Origin: Akebia trifoliata
Lineage: Eukaryota; Streptophyta; Magnoliopsida; Ranunculales; Lardizabalaceae
Reading direction: 5' to 3'
NCBI GenBank assembly: GCA_017979445.1
Contig: CM030704.1
Span: 14,305,658 to 14,369,657 of the forward strand
DNA: 64,000 nucleotides
Under the pieces are notes generated by a model that did no database searches, was not told the DNA's origin, and saw only the letters and a list, made by a program, of their open reading frames with translations. Both the position numbers and the translations under genes were made by a program. Below are positions 20,791-34,204 of this stretch, in pieces (positions within the stretch are counted from its first letter, which is position 1; each line of letters opens with the position of its first letter).

Positions 20791-21316
20791 TTCTAGAAAA
20801 TTCTAAGACTAAATTTGAAGATATCAAAACTTCACCTAGGATGGTCAACTATCTTTTTATGCAAGGGATCGATTTGGAAGATCGAGTTGGATGCAAGGGT
20901 TAATTGGGAATTTTATGTTCTAATTGTCCTTAGTTTCAGTCTTTTATATTCTAAGGACTAATTAGTCTCAATCCTCATCTAATTTGCCTATAAAAATAGT
21001 CCACATTTTATCTTTGAAACACAATTTTATTTTCTATAATTTTGAAGTTTTATTTAAGAAGTTTACGTTTTGCCTTCATGAGTTCTTGTTTGAATTCTTT
21101 ATGAGTTCTTGTTTGAATTCTTGAACGAGTGCATAAATCTACAACTTATCAAGGGAGTGATCAACCTTTGTGGCATCTTAAGATTGGGGTTTTAAAGACT
21201 TAGTTTCCTTGAGGTTCTAATCCGATCATCTTCAATTGGTTCCTAAGCAATTTAGAATGTTCAAGCCTTCGAGGTTCATGGGTTCTTAGAAGAGAACATC
21301 AAGAGGATTCATATCA
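20630..21316 (+). repeat. CRM-B 3' LTR, plus strand
   Basis: A 687-bp LTR beginning TAATGAAGATC after the purine run AAGAATGGGGGAA and ending GGATTCATATCA. It is homologous to 8233-8928 and 3431-4097 in the opposite orientation. Its 5' partner is not in the window. Confidence 0.85.
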
Positions 21317-21329
21317 CATAGGGACGAAG

Positions 21330-21640
21330 GTGATTTTTGACTTAATACCATTTTTGTAGTAAAAAAATCACCAAAAGTGAGTCCCCTATTATATGCAAAT
21401 CTCGGATATGAACATAAACAACTCTAAACCCATGATCACAGTTTCGTATTCTGGTACGTTGTTAAAGCAATCGAACTCTACTTTATATGCAAAAGTCACC
21501 TCTACTTTAAGGGAGTTGTAAGGATAATTCCAATCCCTCTATAACGCAAGTTATCTGCTGATCTGTCATTTATTAAACAATCTCTCGTGGTGGTGATCCA
21601 TCAAAATGCATTACCCAAGCAATCCGTATGGAAATATAGC
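21330..21640 (-). pseudogene. Tat/Ogre-type RNase H remnant
   Basis: Reverse-complement reading gives WVMHFDGSPP near 21590-21620 and later IIGDSLLV near 21370-21400, as in the second (archaeal-like) RNase H of Tat/Athila elements. The frame is heavily interrupted. It follows directly on the CRM-B LTR end, so CRM-B probably inserted into it. Confidence 0.55.
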
Positions 21641-21743
21641 TATAAATACTCAATTTTCCTTTTAGAACTGAAATTTGTTTTTTAGTTATAGACTCTCTAA
21701 CTTCTGATACATTTTATTTTTCAATCATATCTTCCTCATCATT

Positions 21744-23226
21744 TGTAATACCCCGAGTTTTTAATTCATATCTCGAAGAAAATCATATAGTGGAATTTTG
21801 AGAAAATTTTAAAAGTAGGATTTAGGGTCAAACTTTCAAATTTTGTTTTATTCACTTTTAATGAAATCTGACTTCCTCGTTGGATTCAAAATTGTCAAAA
21901 ACATACTTTAACCTGTAAGAATGCTCAAATTTGAGTTCAAACAGAAAAATTATAAATCCTCAATTTTCAAGCTGGATGGGGCCAAAAAATGTGAATTTTT
22001 ATTAAAACGAGAATTGAAAAAATCCGATCGCACCATTAGGTATGCAACAAAAAATTATGAAAAATAGAGTATTTAGTCGTCAATTTTCGAGCTCGCAAAA
22101 TTGAATTCTCGTAAAAAATGAAAATAAATTTAAAAATATCAATTTTGTCTCGAAATTTCTTTATATATAGGAATTATAACTTTATTTTATGTTCATTGTC
22201 TTCTCCAAGTGTATAAAAGCTAGCAACAAAATATGATTAAAAGATTGTGGGTTTTCAACCACTTTGAGTCGAGTTTTCGTCACGATTGGGACCCTATTGG
22301 TCGTCAGCAAAAAAGGGAAATTTGTTTGCAATGTCGAACATTACAAATCCACCCCATAAAATTTTCTCTCTTTTCTTTCTTCATTTTTCATCAAAAAATA
22401 ATTGAACCATAAAGTGGGTTTCGACCTTTTCAACCCAAGATTTCATCAACTTTGAGTCCAAACCATTCTCTAATGAAGAAGAGAAAAAAGACACCATCGT
22501 CGAGATCTTCAAGACCATTAGATTCCTTTCAAAATCAGTCGCATCCAAATATGGTTTGTCTCAATTTCTGTGCATGTTTTTTTCTTCTAACAACCAAAAA
22601 GGTAGGTAAGGGACTTATGATTCTTTTTGGTAATCATAGATTTAAAAATGCATTTATAATTTTTATCAAATTTGTGATTTTGTTTCAAAATTTAGGATTT
22701 TATTCTTTTATTTTAAATTCATGAGAAATATATGTATTCGATGTTTTTTATAATAATTTATATGTGGGTAAGCCATTTTATCCAAGTATAAATGAAAAAC
22801 TGAAGAAAAAAAATTCAATTTTTTTGTGCAGTCTATCGAGAGTTGTGAGCAGCACTGGCAGTGCCACTGCTAGGTGTCGCCAGAACCTTGTGGTTTCGCT
22901 AGTTCGGTCCTATGCCAATATTAGGGCCCCATTTTGATTCAAATTTTGTAGTTTTTTCAATTAAAATGATAAAATAAATTTTAAAAATGATTTGATATTA
23001 AATGAATTTATATTGATTTGAAAAATATTGGCAAAAGGACTAATGTTTTTGAAAAATTCAAAACATACTAATATCGAAAAAAGGAAAAAGAGGGATAAAA
23101 TGATAAAATGTCAGAATCACACCCAAAGGGTAATATTTGCATTTTTCATTATTATAAGATGTGTGGGTTTATGAACGGATATCTATGATTAATTTATTTT
23201 TTGTTGTCACAACATGACTTGCATGT
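21744..23226 (+). mobile_element. Tekay element 1: 5' LTR fragment
   Basis: It begins TGTAATACCCCGAG, the conserved Tekay LTR start seen also at 28363, 30016, 36232 and 41909. It runs for about 1480 bp and then passes directly into RT coding sequence near 23227. The rest of the LTR, the primer site, gag, protease and the first half of RT have been deleted. A TATA-like box, TTATATATAG, lies at 22161-22170. Confidence 0.82.
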
Positions 23227-23450
23227 TTATTCGGACCAAACTAGGACATTTCAAGTATCTAGTGATGCCTTTTGGTCTGATGAATATACCGACAACATTA
23301 TGGACCTTATGCACTGGGTATTTTTGGAGTACCTCGATAGATTTTTTATTGTATTTATAGATGACGTCCTAATCTATTCTAATTCAAGGGAGGATCACGA
23401 GAGACATATTAGAATTACACTAGAGTTTACAGAAACGTAGGTTATATGGC
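23227..23450 (+). pseudogene. Tekay element 1 reverse transcriptase palm
   Basis: The reading starts RTKLGHFKYLVMPFGLMN and, after a frameshift, continues MDLMHWVFLEYLDRFFIVFIDDVLIYSNSREDHERH. FIDDVLIYS holds the catalytic double aspartate. Nothing N-terminal of the palm survives. It belongs to the chromovirus line whose LTR precedes it. Confidence 0.85.
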
Positions 23451-24120
23451 AAGTTCAACAAGTATGATTTCTGGATTCGTAAGGTGAAATTCTTAGGGCA
23501 CATAGTGTCAAGTCAAGGGATAACAATAGACCCTTCGAAAGTTGAAGTTGTGCTATAGTGGAAACAGCCAAGGACAATGACAAATATCAGAAATTTCCTT
23601 GGGATGGTGGGCTATTAGAAAAGATTTATTGTGGGATTTTTTACTCTAGCAACACTGTTGATGAGATTGACTCAGAAAAATGTTCGGTTTGAGTGGAAGG
23701 ACAATTGCGAGACTGCAATTCAGGATTTGAAAAGAAGATTAACTATTACTTCAATTTAGTATATCTGATTCTAGGTGAGGGTTTGACAATCTTCACTGAT
23801 GCATCTGGGATTGGTTTGGGAATTGTATTGATATAGTTTGAGAAGGTAGTAGCGTACATATCTAGGAAATTGAAGAATCATGAGAAAAACTATCATATTC
23901 ATGATCTTGAGTTTTCTGTTATAGCGTTCACACTATGCATATATGGAGGCATTACCTATATAGAGAAAATTTTAAAATATTCTTTGATCTTAAAATCCTC
24001 AAGTATATATTCTTGCAACAACGTTGGATAAAATATCTAAAGGACTACGACTTTACCCTTGAGTATCACCGGGAAAGGTGAGTGTAGTTGCCAATGTGTC
24101 GAGTAGGAACATTATAGCAT
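23451..24120 (+). pseudogene. Tekay element 1 RT thumb and RNase H
   Basis: Broken frames give SEISLGWWAI (thumb/connection), then LTIFTDASGIGLGIVLI with the first RNase H aspartate, AYISRKLKNHEKNY and IHDLEFSVIAF with the glutamate. The remainder to about 24120 holds the end of RNase H (YLKDYDFTLEYH). Several stops and frameshifts make it non-functional. Confidence 0.8.
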
Positions 24121-25175
24121 ATATGATGGTAAAAGAATGGTAATTGCTTGAGCAAGCCACATAAATAGTATTTGAGACTTCGAGGGAAATGTATAGATCG
24201 TGCATTTATTTGGGTACACTGAGGATAGAAAATGAATTGCTAGCGCGAATCAAAGAGTCTCAGAAAACAAATGAGGACATACAGGAATATGAGTCAAAAG
24301 CTAAGGACCTAACAAACCTAGATTGGTTGAAAGCATGAAATGTGGTTCTTAGATTCAAAAACAAGATGTGGATACTTCAAGACTCACAGTTGAGGTTCGA
24401 TATATTGAGTGAGGCACACCATTCTCAATATTCTATTCATCTAAGAAGTACAAAAATGTATAAAGATCTGTGTAGAAATTTCTGGTTTTCGAGTTTGAAA
24501 AAAGTTATCGTAGAATATGTGAGTAAATATCTAACGTGTCAACAAATCAAGACAGAACACCGCAATGTAAGTGGGAGCTGGTGATAATGGATTTTTTAGT
24601 TAGGTTACTAAGAGCCAATGATGGATCAGACACCATATGGGTGATTATGGATTGATTGACGAAGTCGACACATTTCATTCTAATTCGATTTTCATTCGAC
24701 GCCTACAGACTAAGCCAGATATATATATATAGTTGAGATAGCTCAACTGCATGGAGTGTCAGGTTCTATCGTGTCAGACAGGGATCCAAAATTTACTTCT
24801 CGATTCTGAAAGAGTCTACACAAAGCCATTGAGACTCAATTGAATTTCAGTTCGGTTTTTTATCCACAATCAGACGAATAATCTAAACGGATGATACAGA
24901 TTTCATAAGACATGCTTCGAGCATATGCTTTGGATGTTAGAGGAGGTTGGAAGCATCATTTATCATTGGTAGAGTTCTCCTACAACAACAGTTTTCAAGA
25001 CAGTATTAACGTGGCACCATTCGAAGTTTTATACGGTAGACCGTGTCGATCACCGATATGTTGGGTAGAGATAGGAGATACCATGATGTTGGGACTTGAG
25101 ATTGCTAAGGAAACTACTAAGACAATATGCATTATATGGGACAGATTACAAACTACTTAGAATAAACAAAAGAGC
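24121..25175 (+). pseudogene. Tekay element 1 integrase, first part
   Basis: The frame at 24342-24584 carries the zinc-binding domain (HHSQYSIHLRSTKMYKDL... EYVSKYLTCQQIKTEH); the first cysteine of the usual C-x2-C is replaced by tyrosine. The core at about 24585-24900 is stop-ridden. The frame at 24912-25160 gives LVEFSYNNSFQDSINVAPFE, VLYGRPCRSPICW and the start of the C-terminal helix. It breaks at 25175, where a solo LTR is inserted. Confidence 0.85.
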
Positions 25176-27853
25176 TGTCATAACACGAAATCCCAATCAA
25201 ATCCCAAGGACTCATCAATCAGAATCTCGAGGTATGAGATAAACATGCACACCATTTGATAGAACAATCATAGATAACAATACTATAAAATGAAATATAT
25301 ATGCAATGGAATACTAAACTGAATAAACTTAAATCCATAACATCATAACTGTCTCCCAAATACAACCTCTTAAAAAAATATACATCAACTCCCACAAAAT
25401 GAATTACAACACACTCGCTAAACCACTTAGATAATCCTTAAGCTAATGAAGCCTGCAGATCCTCGACAAATCTTCAATAGGGAACTATTCGAATAACTCC
25501 TCATAGGTAAGGCTCCTAAAAAATTGAACAATCTGAAAGGAAAATAATAGGATGAGTAAAAAAGGAATGTTACTCAGCAGGATAAACATCGTTATAACAA
25601 CAAGTCATACATGCACGAGTAATCATCTAAACAATTAAATAATACAAGTTTTCATAATGTAACATACGTTAAATGTCTAACCACAATCAGTAAACAGTTG
25701 TAACTGATTTCAATCTATCATTTCAATCATTTAAAGTAACATATACAATTTTTTGAAGTGGAAAACATCTAACATCATCACAAAATAAAGGAAAATACAT
25801 AATAAGAACACGACGGTATAGTCGACAAGAGAGTAAAGGAACATGTCGATACAATGGCCTCGGCATGGTAAATCGATATTCCAAACTTCACATCAGATGT
25901 GGAATCCCATCATTAAAATTTGATTTTGATACCGGTCAGCATACCACACTTTTGGGCTCGTTTATCCAGCTCAGACTGGCCGTTGGCCAAGAACCCAATA
26001 TTGAGTTCACCTTACGGTGATGCCTATCATTTGATGACTACAAACTAACAATGATCACTAACTAGCCCAAGAGACCCCTTGCGTCTAAACCTATCAAGAG
26101 GTAATACATGTGAACCCCACCTACCTATACACTAAATAGAGACCGTCTTTACATACAACGTTCCCCAGGAAATAAGTAGAAGAAATTTTTGAATCTCATA
26201 AGTTGTAATATGTTCTAAGGTGTCTCATACTCCTGAAGAGCATATGACATATAACACTAACCTAGATTGACTCCTCATTTCTGGATAAACAGCAACCCGT
26301 CAATCTTTATGGGTTTCTACGAATCTTTTCTAGTAAACAAAATAGTTTGTTTTATATACTATATACTAGTTTCTTTTTATCAAAATACAAGTAAGGATTC
26401 AGTAGTGTCCTCCAGTGATATCAATATGTCATTTCCATCCATCAATCATTCCATCTATTTATCTATCTGTCACATTTTGTGGCATGGACATTACATAGAA
26501 CTAGAGGTATTGTCCCATCAATCAGTAGAGAACATATGTTCTCTCTATCCACCATCAATCAAATTGATCAATCTATCGTTTAACTTCCTACATCTCTATC
26601 AAAGTATTTTCACTTTTAAATTTATTTGAGATCTATCAAACATCAAACCAATTTATTCCATGGTATTGGTTGATTAGACAGATTAAAAAAATACAATAAA
26701 ACCTTAAGACATAAAAGTTGAAAAATTGTGAAAATTTGGCTAAGTATTGGAAAAAGTGAATTTTCAAAATTGTCGAAGTTGAAAAAGGATTTTTGTATAT
26801 GAAATCCCTCGACAACATGAGAAACACCATGTAATTTTTATAACTTAATTTAAAATAACGCTAAAGATATCGCATTTTGAAAATCGGACAAAAACGTCTA
26901 AATTTACATTTTGTTATTGAAACCGAAAATTGCATTTTAATATGTTGAGATATGGATCTCAAAATCATTTTCAAAGTTTCCAAATGGGGGGTAAAATCTT
27001 AAATTCATTAAAGAACTTAAAGTAAATGGAATATTTACTTAAATGTTTTTTTATGAAATGAAGGTGCCTTTAGTATGTGTGTACCTTCACAACACCATAA
27101 AAATCTTTTGAAAATATTTTGCAAGACCGGTAGGACTAGCAGCAGGCCAAAATGCACAATTTTGCTTGCAGGTTTGCTATTTTTGCCATATAAGTTTAAA
27201 TGGCCTAGTTTTTCGAAATTTTGATGAGCATTTCATGAACACTTCAAACTCTAACAATTAAAAACTTCGACGAAACAAAATCTAATTGATACCAAACCCA
27301 AAACTACATTTAAATCGAATCAAACCTACGTGGGATTCATCGATAAATGCAAAGATAAGGCTAATACCATCAATCAAGATCAATTTCTATGAAAAATATC
27401 ATACAACTTGAGGGTAGAAGGGAAGGCATCCTACTTTGAGCTATATTCTAAGGTTGAACGGAGTTTAGGATTGCCTCCAGCTAATCTCAGTGGGGACACA
27501 TGTGTCATTTCGGGAATTATTTTCTCGAATGCCATTTTGAACATTCTTATACTATATTTCGGATTATTTTTCAACACAAACCTAATGGTGAAATTGGATT
27601 GCTCAAATTATGTCTCTAAATTAAACTTTTACCGGTAAAAGTTGACACGAAACTCGAGGACTTGACAACTTTTTCGTCCAACTCCGAATAAAAGTGTGCT
27701 TATAAGCTAAAATATGTTTGTCGATCCTTCTAAATCCATTGGTGATGGTGGATTTCCCCAAATATCAATAAATCAAAATCCAATCTTTTAAAATCAACGT
27801 CAAAAGTTATAAATATTTTCTCGAGATACGTATTAAAATTTTAGGGTATTACA
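25176..27853 (-). mobile_element. Solo LTR, family C (2.68 kb), inside Tekay integrase
   Basis: Plus-strand ends are TGTCATAACACG and GGGTATTACA; on the minus strand it starts TGTAATACCCTAAAATTTT. The flanks AGAGC (25171-25175) and AGAAC (27854-27858) are a target duplication with one change, and the integrase reading resumes after it. It matches 55.5-59.1 kb (opposite strand, with insertions) and the start of 46612 and 48754. Frames inside (for example 26267-26629) are chance openings. With no internal region it is a solo LTR. Confidence 0.83.
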
Positions 27854-28343
27854 AGAACTATGCAGACAAACGACGGAGACCTTTAGAGTTCTAGGTTAGG
27901 ATAGAGTGTTCCTGAAAATATGTCCTGAAAAGGAATTTCTAAGTTTGGAATGAAAGGTAAATTGAAGGTGAGATTTGTGGGACCGTTTGAGGTAATTGAA
28001 TGGATAGGGCCAATAGCTTACAGATTAATTCTACAACCACAACTTGAAGAAATTCATGATGTGTTTCATGTGTCCATGCTGAAGAAGTATTTTCTAGATC
28101 CTTAACACATAGTTGATTTATGCGATTTAGAGGTAGAAGCAGACGTGTCTTACAAGCAAGGTGCAATATAGATACTTGACAGGAGAGTAAAGCAACTCAG
28201 ATTCAAATCTATTCATCTGGTCAAAGTATTATGGAGACACCATAACATGGAAGAAGCCACATGGGAAAAAAAATTAAAAATACAGGCCAAGTATCCAGAA
28301 CTAGTTCGAGATTAAGGTATGATTTCAATTTCGAGGATGAAAT
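27854..28343 (+). pseudogene. Tekay element 1 integrase end with chromodomain
   Basis: The reading resumes with YADKRRRPLEF, then VGPFEVIEWIGPIAYRL, VFHVSMLKKYF and a C-terminal chromodomain: ILDRRVKQLRFKSIHLVKV, then LWRHHNMEEATWE and KYPEL. Chromodomains bind methylated histone H3 and bias insertion toward heterochromatin in this clade. Stops occur near 27893 and after YFLDP. The domain order and chromodomain identify a Tekay/Del chromovirus. Confidence 0.87.
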
Positions 28344-28362
28344 TTTTATTAAGGGGGGAGAA
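28344..28362 (+). promoter_or_regulatory. Tekay element 1 polypurine tract
   Basis: AAGGGGGGAGAA directly precedes the 3' LTR, after the conserved ATGAAATTTTTATT block also seen before the LTR at 41909. Confidence 0.85.
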
Positions 28363-29335
28363 TATAATACCTCGAGTTTTCAATTCATATATCGAGGAAA
28401 ATAAAATAGTGGAGTTTTGAGAAAATTCTAAAAGTGACTTAGGATAAAACTTTCAAATTTTGTTCTGCTCACTTTTAATGAAATCTGACCTCATTGTTGA
28501 ATTCAAAATGGTTGAAAAACATACTTTAACCTGTAAGCATGCTCAAATTCGAGTTCAAATGGAAAAGTTACAAATCCTCGATTTTTAGGTCAAACAAAAC
28601 CAAAAAAGTGAATTTGAGTTAGAACAAGAATTGGAATAATCCAATTGCACCATTAAGTCTACAATGAAAAATGGAGTATTTACTCGTTAGTTTTCAAGTC
28701 CAAAAAGTTGAATTATCGTAAAAAATGAAAATAAGTTTAAAAATATCAATTTCGTCTCAAAAGTTCTTTATATAAAGGAATTAAAATTTTCTTTTATGTT
28801 TATTGTCTTCTCCAAGTGTCTAAAAACCAGCAACCAAATACGATTAAAAGACTACGGGTTTTCAATAACTTTGAGTCTGATTTTTGTCATGATCGAGACC
28901 TTGTTGGTCGTCGACGAAGAAAGAAAATTTGTCTACAACGTCAAACACTACAAATCCACTTCATAAAATTTTCTCTCTCTTCTCCTTCACTTTTTATCAA
29001 AAAATAATCGAACCATAAAGTGGGTTTTGACTTCTTCAACCCAAGATTTCGTCTTCTTAGAGTCCAAATTATTCTCCGACGAAGAAGGAAAAAATGACAC
29101 CATCGTCAAAATCTTCGAAACCACCATATTCTTTTCAAAACCAGTCGCATCCAACTTTGATTTACCTCAATTTCAGCACACGTTCTTTGCTTCTAATGAC
29201 CAAAAAGATAGGTAGGGGACTTATAATACTTATTGGTAATCGTAGATTTCAAAGATCATTTAATATTTTTATCAAATTTATGATTTTGTTTCAAAATTTA
29301 AGATTTTCTTCTTTTATTTTAAATTCATGAGAAAT
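28363..29335 (+). repeat. Tekay element 1 3' LTR, first part
   Basis: It starts TATAATACCTCGAG (TG changed to TA) and parallels 21744-22735. A TATA-like box, TTTATATAAAGG, lies near 28767. It stops at GAAAT (29331-29335), where the Tat element is inserted, and resumes at 45390. Confidence 0.85.
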
Positions 29336-30015
29336 TGTAGACACCCCATTTTTGTATCTGCCTAATTCGATAATTCGTTACTCGGTTGTTGTGGATTCCT
29401 AATGATAAGCATAAAGAACTCGAAGGCTTGTGAATACTATTATTGATTTCTTCCGTTTTTAGTTTATTTTCATCCCCTACTCATCACGACTAGACATAGA
29501 AATTTGCACTCGTTTAAGATCACTACATCTTACGCTCGACTTAGCAAGCACATACGCTTAGGTTCGATACACAGTCCAATAGCTTAGAGACTACGCTACG
29601 CTAGGAAAATATGACTTTGAGACTTAGAAATAATCACACAGGGATTGAAAGAAACCTCACTCTAAAATTTGTAAAAATCTATAAAAATCATCAAAATGAC
29701 AAAAATACCCCTCATAAATTTTAGACCTTTGAAAAATCTTGAAAGTACTTTTATCGCACTCAGAATGTGATTTCGAGTCTAACGGGACCCAAATCAAGAA
29801 AAATAGAGAAATTCAAGAAAAATCATCAAAATACCGAAAATACTCCTCATAAATGTTGGACCTTCGAAAAATCTCGAAAGCACCTCTATTGCCCTCAGAA
29901 TGTGATTTCGAGTCTAATGAGACCCAAATCGATGAAAATAGAGAAATTTAGAAAAAATCATAAAAATGACCAAAATACCCCTCAATATCCAACTCTAACA
30001 TAGAGAGACCCTGAT

Positions 30016-33000
30016 TGTAAAACCTCAAATTTTTAATTCGTATCTCGAGAAAAAAATAAATAGTAGAATTTTAAGAAAATCTTTAAAGTGGGATTTAGGA
30101 GTAAAACTTTAGGATGTTTCTGATCATTTTTAATGGAATCTAACCTCACCATTAGATTCAAAATGATCGAAAAATATAGTTTAGCCTGTAAGCACGCTCA
30201 AATGCGAATCCGAATATAAAAGTTGCAAAATCCTCGATTATCGGGTTGGATCAGGCTAAAACAGTGACTTTTTGTTAGAGCAATAATTTTTAAAATTTGA
30301 TCATACCATTAGGTTCATAACGAAAAATTATTAAACATAGACTATTTATTTATCATTTTTGGAGATCAGGAAGTCGAATTATCGTCAAAAACGAAAAAGA
30401 CATCAAGTTTAGGGGTCACCTCAGGCCAAAAAATGTAAATTTTTTATGGAGACATAATTTGTAGAAATTGACTGCACCATTAGATCCGGAAAGAAAAATT
30501 AGGTGAAATAGAGTATTCATTTATCAGTTTTGGAGTTCGGATGATCAAGTTATCATCGATCAAAACAATAGGCGAAATACCGATTTCGTCCCAACTTTTA
30601 TATAAATAAAATTTAATTTTTTTTTATATAACTCATCTTCCCCAACGCGTCATTACAGCGAGACATACGAAAAAAAAGAAAAAAAACAATTGTTTTTCCT
30701 CCGATTTTCCACTTCAGATCTCTCGCAAACGGTCCACTTTCGACGATCGCCACAGAAAAGAAAAAGGTCCACAGCTACGTTCTCTACAAAACCTACCCAA
30801 CCTCTTTCCATTTCAATTTCTTTTTCATCCAATATCGTCAAAAATCAGCCGTATTTGGATACGGAAATTTCGAAACTTTGACCTCAGATTTCGTCCGTTT
30901 CTGGGTCAAACCGTCTTCCGACGTAGAAGAGAGAAATGTCCGCAGCCTCATTCTCTACATAACCCACCCAAATTCCTTCCGTTTTCTCGTCTTTTTCACC
31001 CCGTATAGTCAAAAATCAGCCGTATTTTTATACAGAGATTTCGTAACTTCGACCTCGATTTTCATCGGTTTCGGGGTCAAACCGTCTTTCGCCGTAAAAG
31101 GGAGAAGAGACGAGCACATCGAGATCTTTGAAACCACTAGGCCGGTTTTAAAAATCAGCCATTTCGAAGTTCGGTCAGTCTCGATTTTTGTACCGATCGC
31201 CTCGATTTCCGGGTCCGTTCTTCGATCGTTTCGCCTAAAGATTGTAAGGAACTCTTAATTTCTATTAGTAATCGTAGATTGTGAAAATTACATTTAGGAT
31301 TTTATTGGAAAAATTTGGATGTATCTCCGAAATGTAGAATTCTTTTGTTATTTCAAAAATTCACGCTAGAAATTGCATGATTGATATGTTTAATTGTATT
31401 TTTATCAAATTATACGTGGGTAAGGTATTTTATTGGGTTATTTCTGTAAGTTGGGTCCTGTGCACTGCTCGGAACCCGTTTTAATATAAGTTTTATTTTT
31501 TTAAGGTTTTTGATAAAAATAAATTCTTTAGTTGAAAATGTGATTTAATATTCAATGAACTCATATTGAGTTGATGAATATCAGAAAATGGATGTTTTTA
31601 TTGAAGAGATTGAAAATTGTAAAAATCGAAAAAAAAGAGAAAAAGGGTATGAAACGGTAAAATGTCAGAGTCACACCCGAGGGGTGATGTCTACATTTTA
31701 CGTTGTTGTGTTGTGTGTAGGTTGGTGAACAGATATCCAGGGATAATATTATTGGTTGCATGTTTATTTAATTTCTGTTAGCGCGAGGCGCTCCGTTATG
31801 TTATTTATTTTAGGCCGGGTGGCCACACTTGCATGGTAGGAAACTGGATATCTATTCTCAACCTTGTATTGTTAATTTCTCTTTTGTTTTCAAATGAAAA
31901 TAATATATATATGTAACTATTTTGTGAGCTGTTAAAGAGTTTGTGAATGCCTGAAGGGATAGTGCATCATATCATTTGGAGTGGTGTACTATCCTGGGAT
32001 GTACGGTAGGGACCACCAAGCTCATACGTGGTATGGGACGCGTATGAGAGTGGAGTCACAACTGGAATCCGGGTTTATTCCTCTCTATCTTTACCAGTGA
32101 ACTTGTAATGTAAAGGTGGGTCGTATACGAATGGTTTGTATATTTGGGAATCACATGCACGCCTGATAGGTATAGACGAAGATGATTAGTCAGTGATCAT
32201 TAACAATCTATAGTAGTCGAACGTTCTGACACATCGAAAAGAGACCCATTGCTTACGGTCACGTCAAACAGCCAGCCTGAACCGGATAAATGGTCAACCA
32301 AGCGTGGTAAACAGCGACCAGCCACAAAATCAGGAACTAAAAGTCAGAGAAGAATTGTAACATCATGTCCCGACTGGGAGCGATCCAGTCGTGAATCCCA
32401 ACTCTCTAATTCCAATACTCCACCATTGTGTATTATGTATCTGTTGCTTATTTTGATATATAAAATGAAATGCATGTTTAATATTTCCATTTGATCAATT
32501 AAATTTGTATAAAAAGAAAATGTTATAGTGAGTAATGATGATCGATGTAATGTGAGTTTTAAAATGTTTAGTTGTTCATCCCTCGCTATATGTACCAGTT
32601 AATCGTAATTTTCTTCTGTAAAAACTTTGTTTATTTTAAAATGATTCAGTATGTTTATTCGTTCATGTTAGGAGAGGTTATTGGCAGAAATTGTTGCTTT
32701 CCTTATTGGGTAACCATTGTTACTTACCCTTTCCTTCTCCATTTTTTAGTTTCAGATCCGGAGCTTGGCGAAGCAGGTGTAGAATACGAGTGAGGACTAT
32801 CTGGTAGGTCAGATAGACGACCAGAGTCCGTTACCTGGTGAGTATTGGAGTTATTACCCCTAGTGGTGTCGATTTGTCTGAGAGTACTATATAGATTTTG
32901 ATTTGAGCGTTAGGAATTTTGTTAGAGTGAGGAATTCCTGTATAATCATGTGTATAAACTTCTTCTTCCGCACTCTGATCTATCGTACGATATTAGACGT

Positions 33001-33187
33001 TTATAAGCTTCCGCTAGTTATTATATTACGCATGTATATGCAGGATTGTATGTCGTTTATTAGGTGCAGGTTGAACGCCTTGGAATGCTAACATAAATAG
33101 AGGAGACCATGCCGAAATTTCGAGGTGCCACTTAGTACCTCGAGATCTGACATGGGGATTTGTGTTAGCGTTCGGCGGGACGCCACA
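30016..33187 (+). mobile_element. Tekay solo LTR, 3.17 kb
   Basis: It starts TGTAAAACCTC and ends GGGACGCCACA, with the exact target duplication CTGAT at 30011-30015 and 33188-33192. It is the most complete LTR of this family here and serves as reference for the others. A TATA-like box (TTATATAAATA) lies near 30597-30608. A duplication of about 173 bp follows in the presumed transcribed leader (about 30740-31085; repeated words AAAAATCAGCCGTATTT and GGTCAAACCGTC). The 126-codon frame at 30878-31258 lies over this duplication and is not a gene. Confidence 0.9.
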
Positions 33188-33194
33188 CTGATCC

Positions 33195-33670
33195 TAGGAA
33201 AGTCAAATTCAAACCGAAAATCAAAATAAAATTCAAATCGAAAATTAAACTTTAACCCAAAAGCCAATTTAAAATTTAAATCAAATTAAAATCGAAAATC
33301 AAATTAAAATCTAACCTAAATTCAAATTAAAATGTAAAATCAAATCGAAAGTCAAAATTTAAATTATTCAACCAAATAAAGCGCAAAATCAAACTAAAAA
33401 AAAATAATAAACCAATAAATCCTAATCGAAATCCAACAAATTCGAAATCCAAAATCGAACTTAATCGATCAAACCAAATTGAAATTAAATCTTAATTAAA
33501 CCATCAAAATTTAAAATCAAATACAAATTTAAATTTAAAACATCAAATTAAAATTCATCAAAATGTCTACTCGTATAAAAAATTTAATTAAAATCAACCA
33601 ATCAAAATTCAATTCAAAATCAGATTAAAAATAAATTAAAAATTCAAAACCCAAAGCAAAACTTATCAAC
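33195..33670. repeat. A-rich simple-sequence region in Tat LTR
   Basis: The strand is almost T-poor and C/A-biased, built from variants of AAATCAAATTAAAATC and similar words. The same region recurs in the partner LTR at about 43645-44130. It has no coding potential. Confidence 0.75.
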
Positions 33671-34204
33671 CAATCACAACTCAACGACAATAGGCTTTCG
33701 TAGTACAAGTAACGTGGGATCTCCGCCCCCCATTCTTAAAAAAAAAATTAAAGAAAAAAGAGAGAAATAAAAATAAAAGAAACGTGGGCGTACGTTTTCT
33801 TTCCTCATCTTCTTCTTTAACGTTTTCCCTCTTCAGCCACACCTTCATCTCCAACGGATTGCTCTAACTCACGTCTTCAACTACCCTTCTTCCCTCATCT
33901 CCCATCTCAGCCCTCTCTCCCATCTCTCCATAACTGCTCTCTTGACCATTAAAAACCAGTCACCATTATCATCTAAAGGAAAAAAAAACAGCCATGGTTT
34001 TTGCTCCCTTATCTCTCATCTCTCCTTCTTTCACATTTTTTTGGTGAACCACCATAAAAACAACAAGGAGAATCACCATTGGAAAAATGTTTTTTCTCTT
34101 GGCTGTCTTGAAAAAAAAATGACCCCACTAACTCCTCATTCTTCAGCCAAGGTACGAGGCCCCTTTCTACCCTCTTTTGCCTCTACTCAGGCATTAAGAT
34201 CAAC

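Noticed and set aside
26267..26629. 120-codon plus-strand frame
   Set aside because: It lies antisense inside the family-C solo LTR and has no recognisable domain.
30878..31258. 126-codon frame in the Tekay solo LTR, with a similar frame at 42614-42934
   Set aside because: It overlies a duplicated leader in the LTR, and its similarity to the other frame follows from LTR homology. No start context or domain supports a protein.
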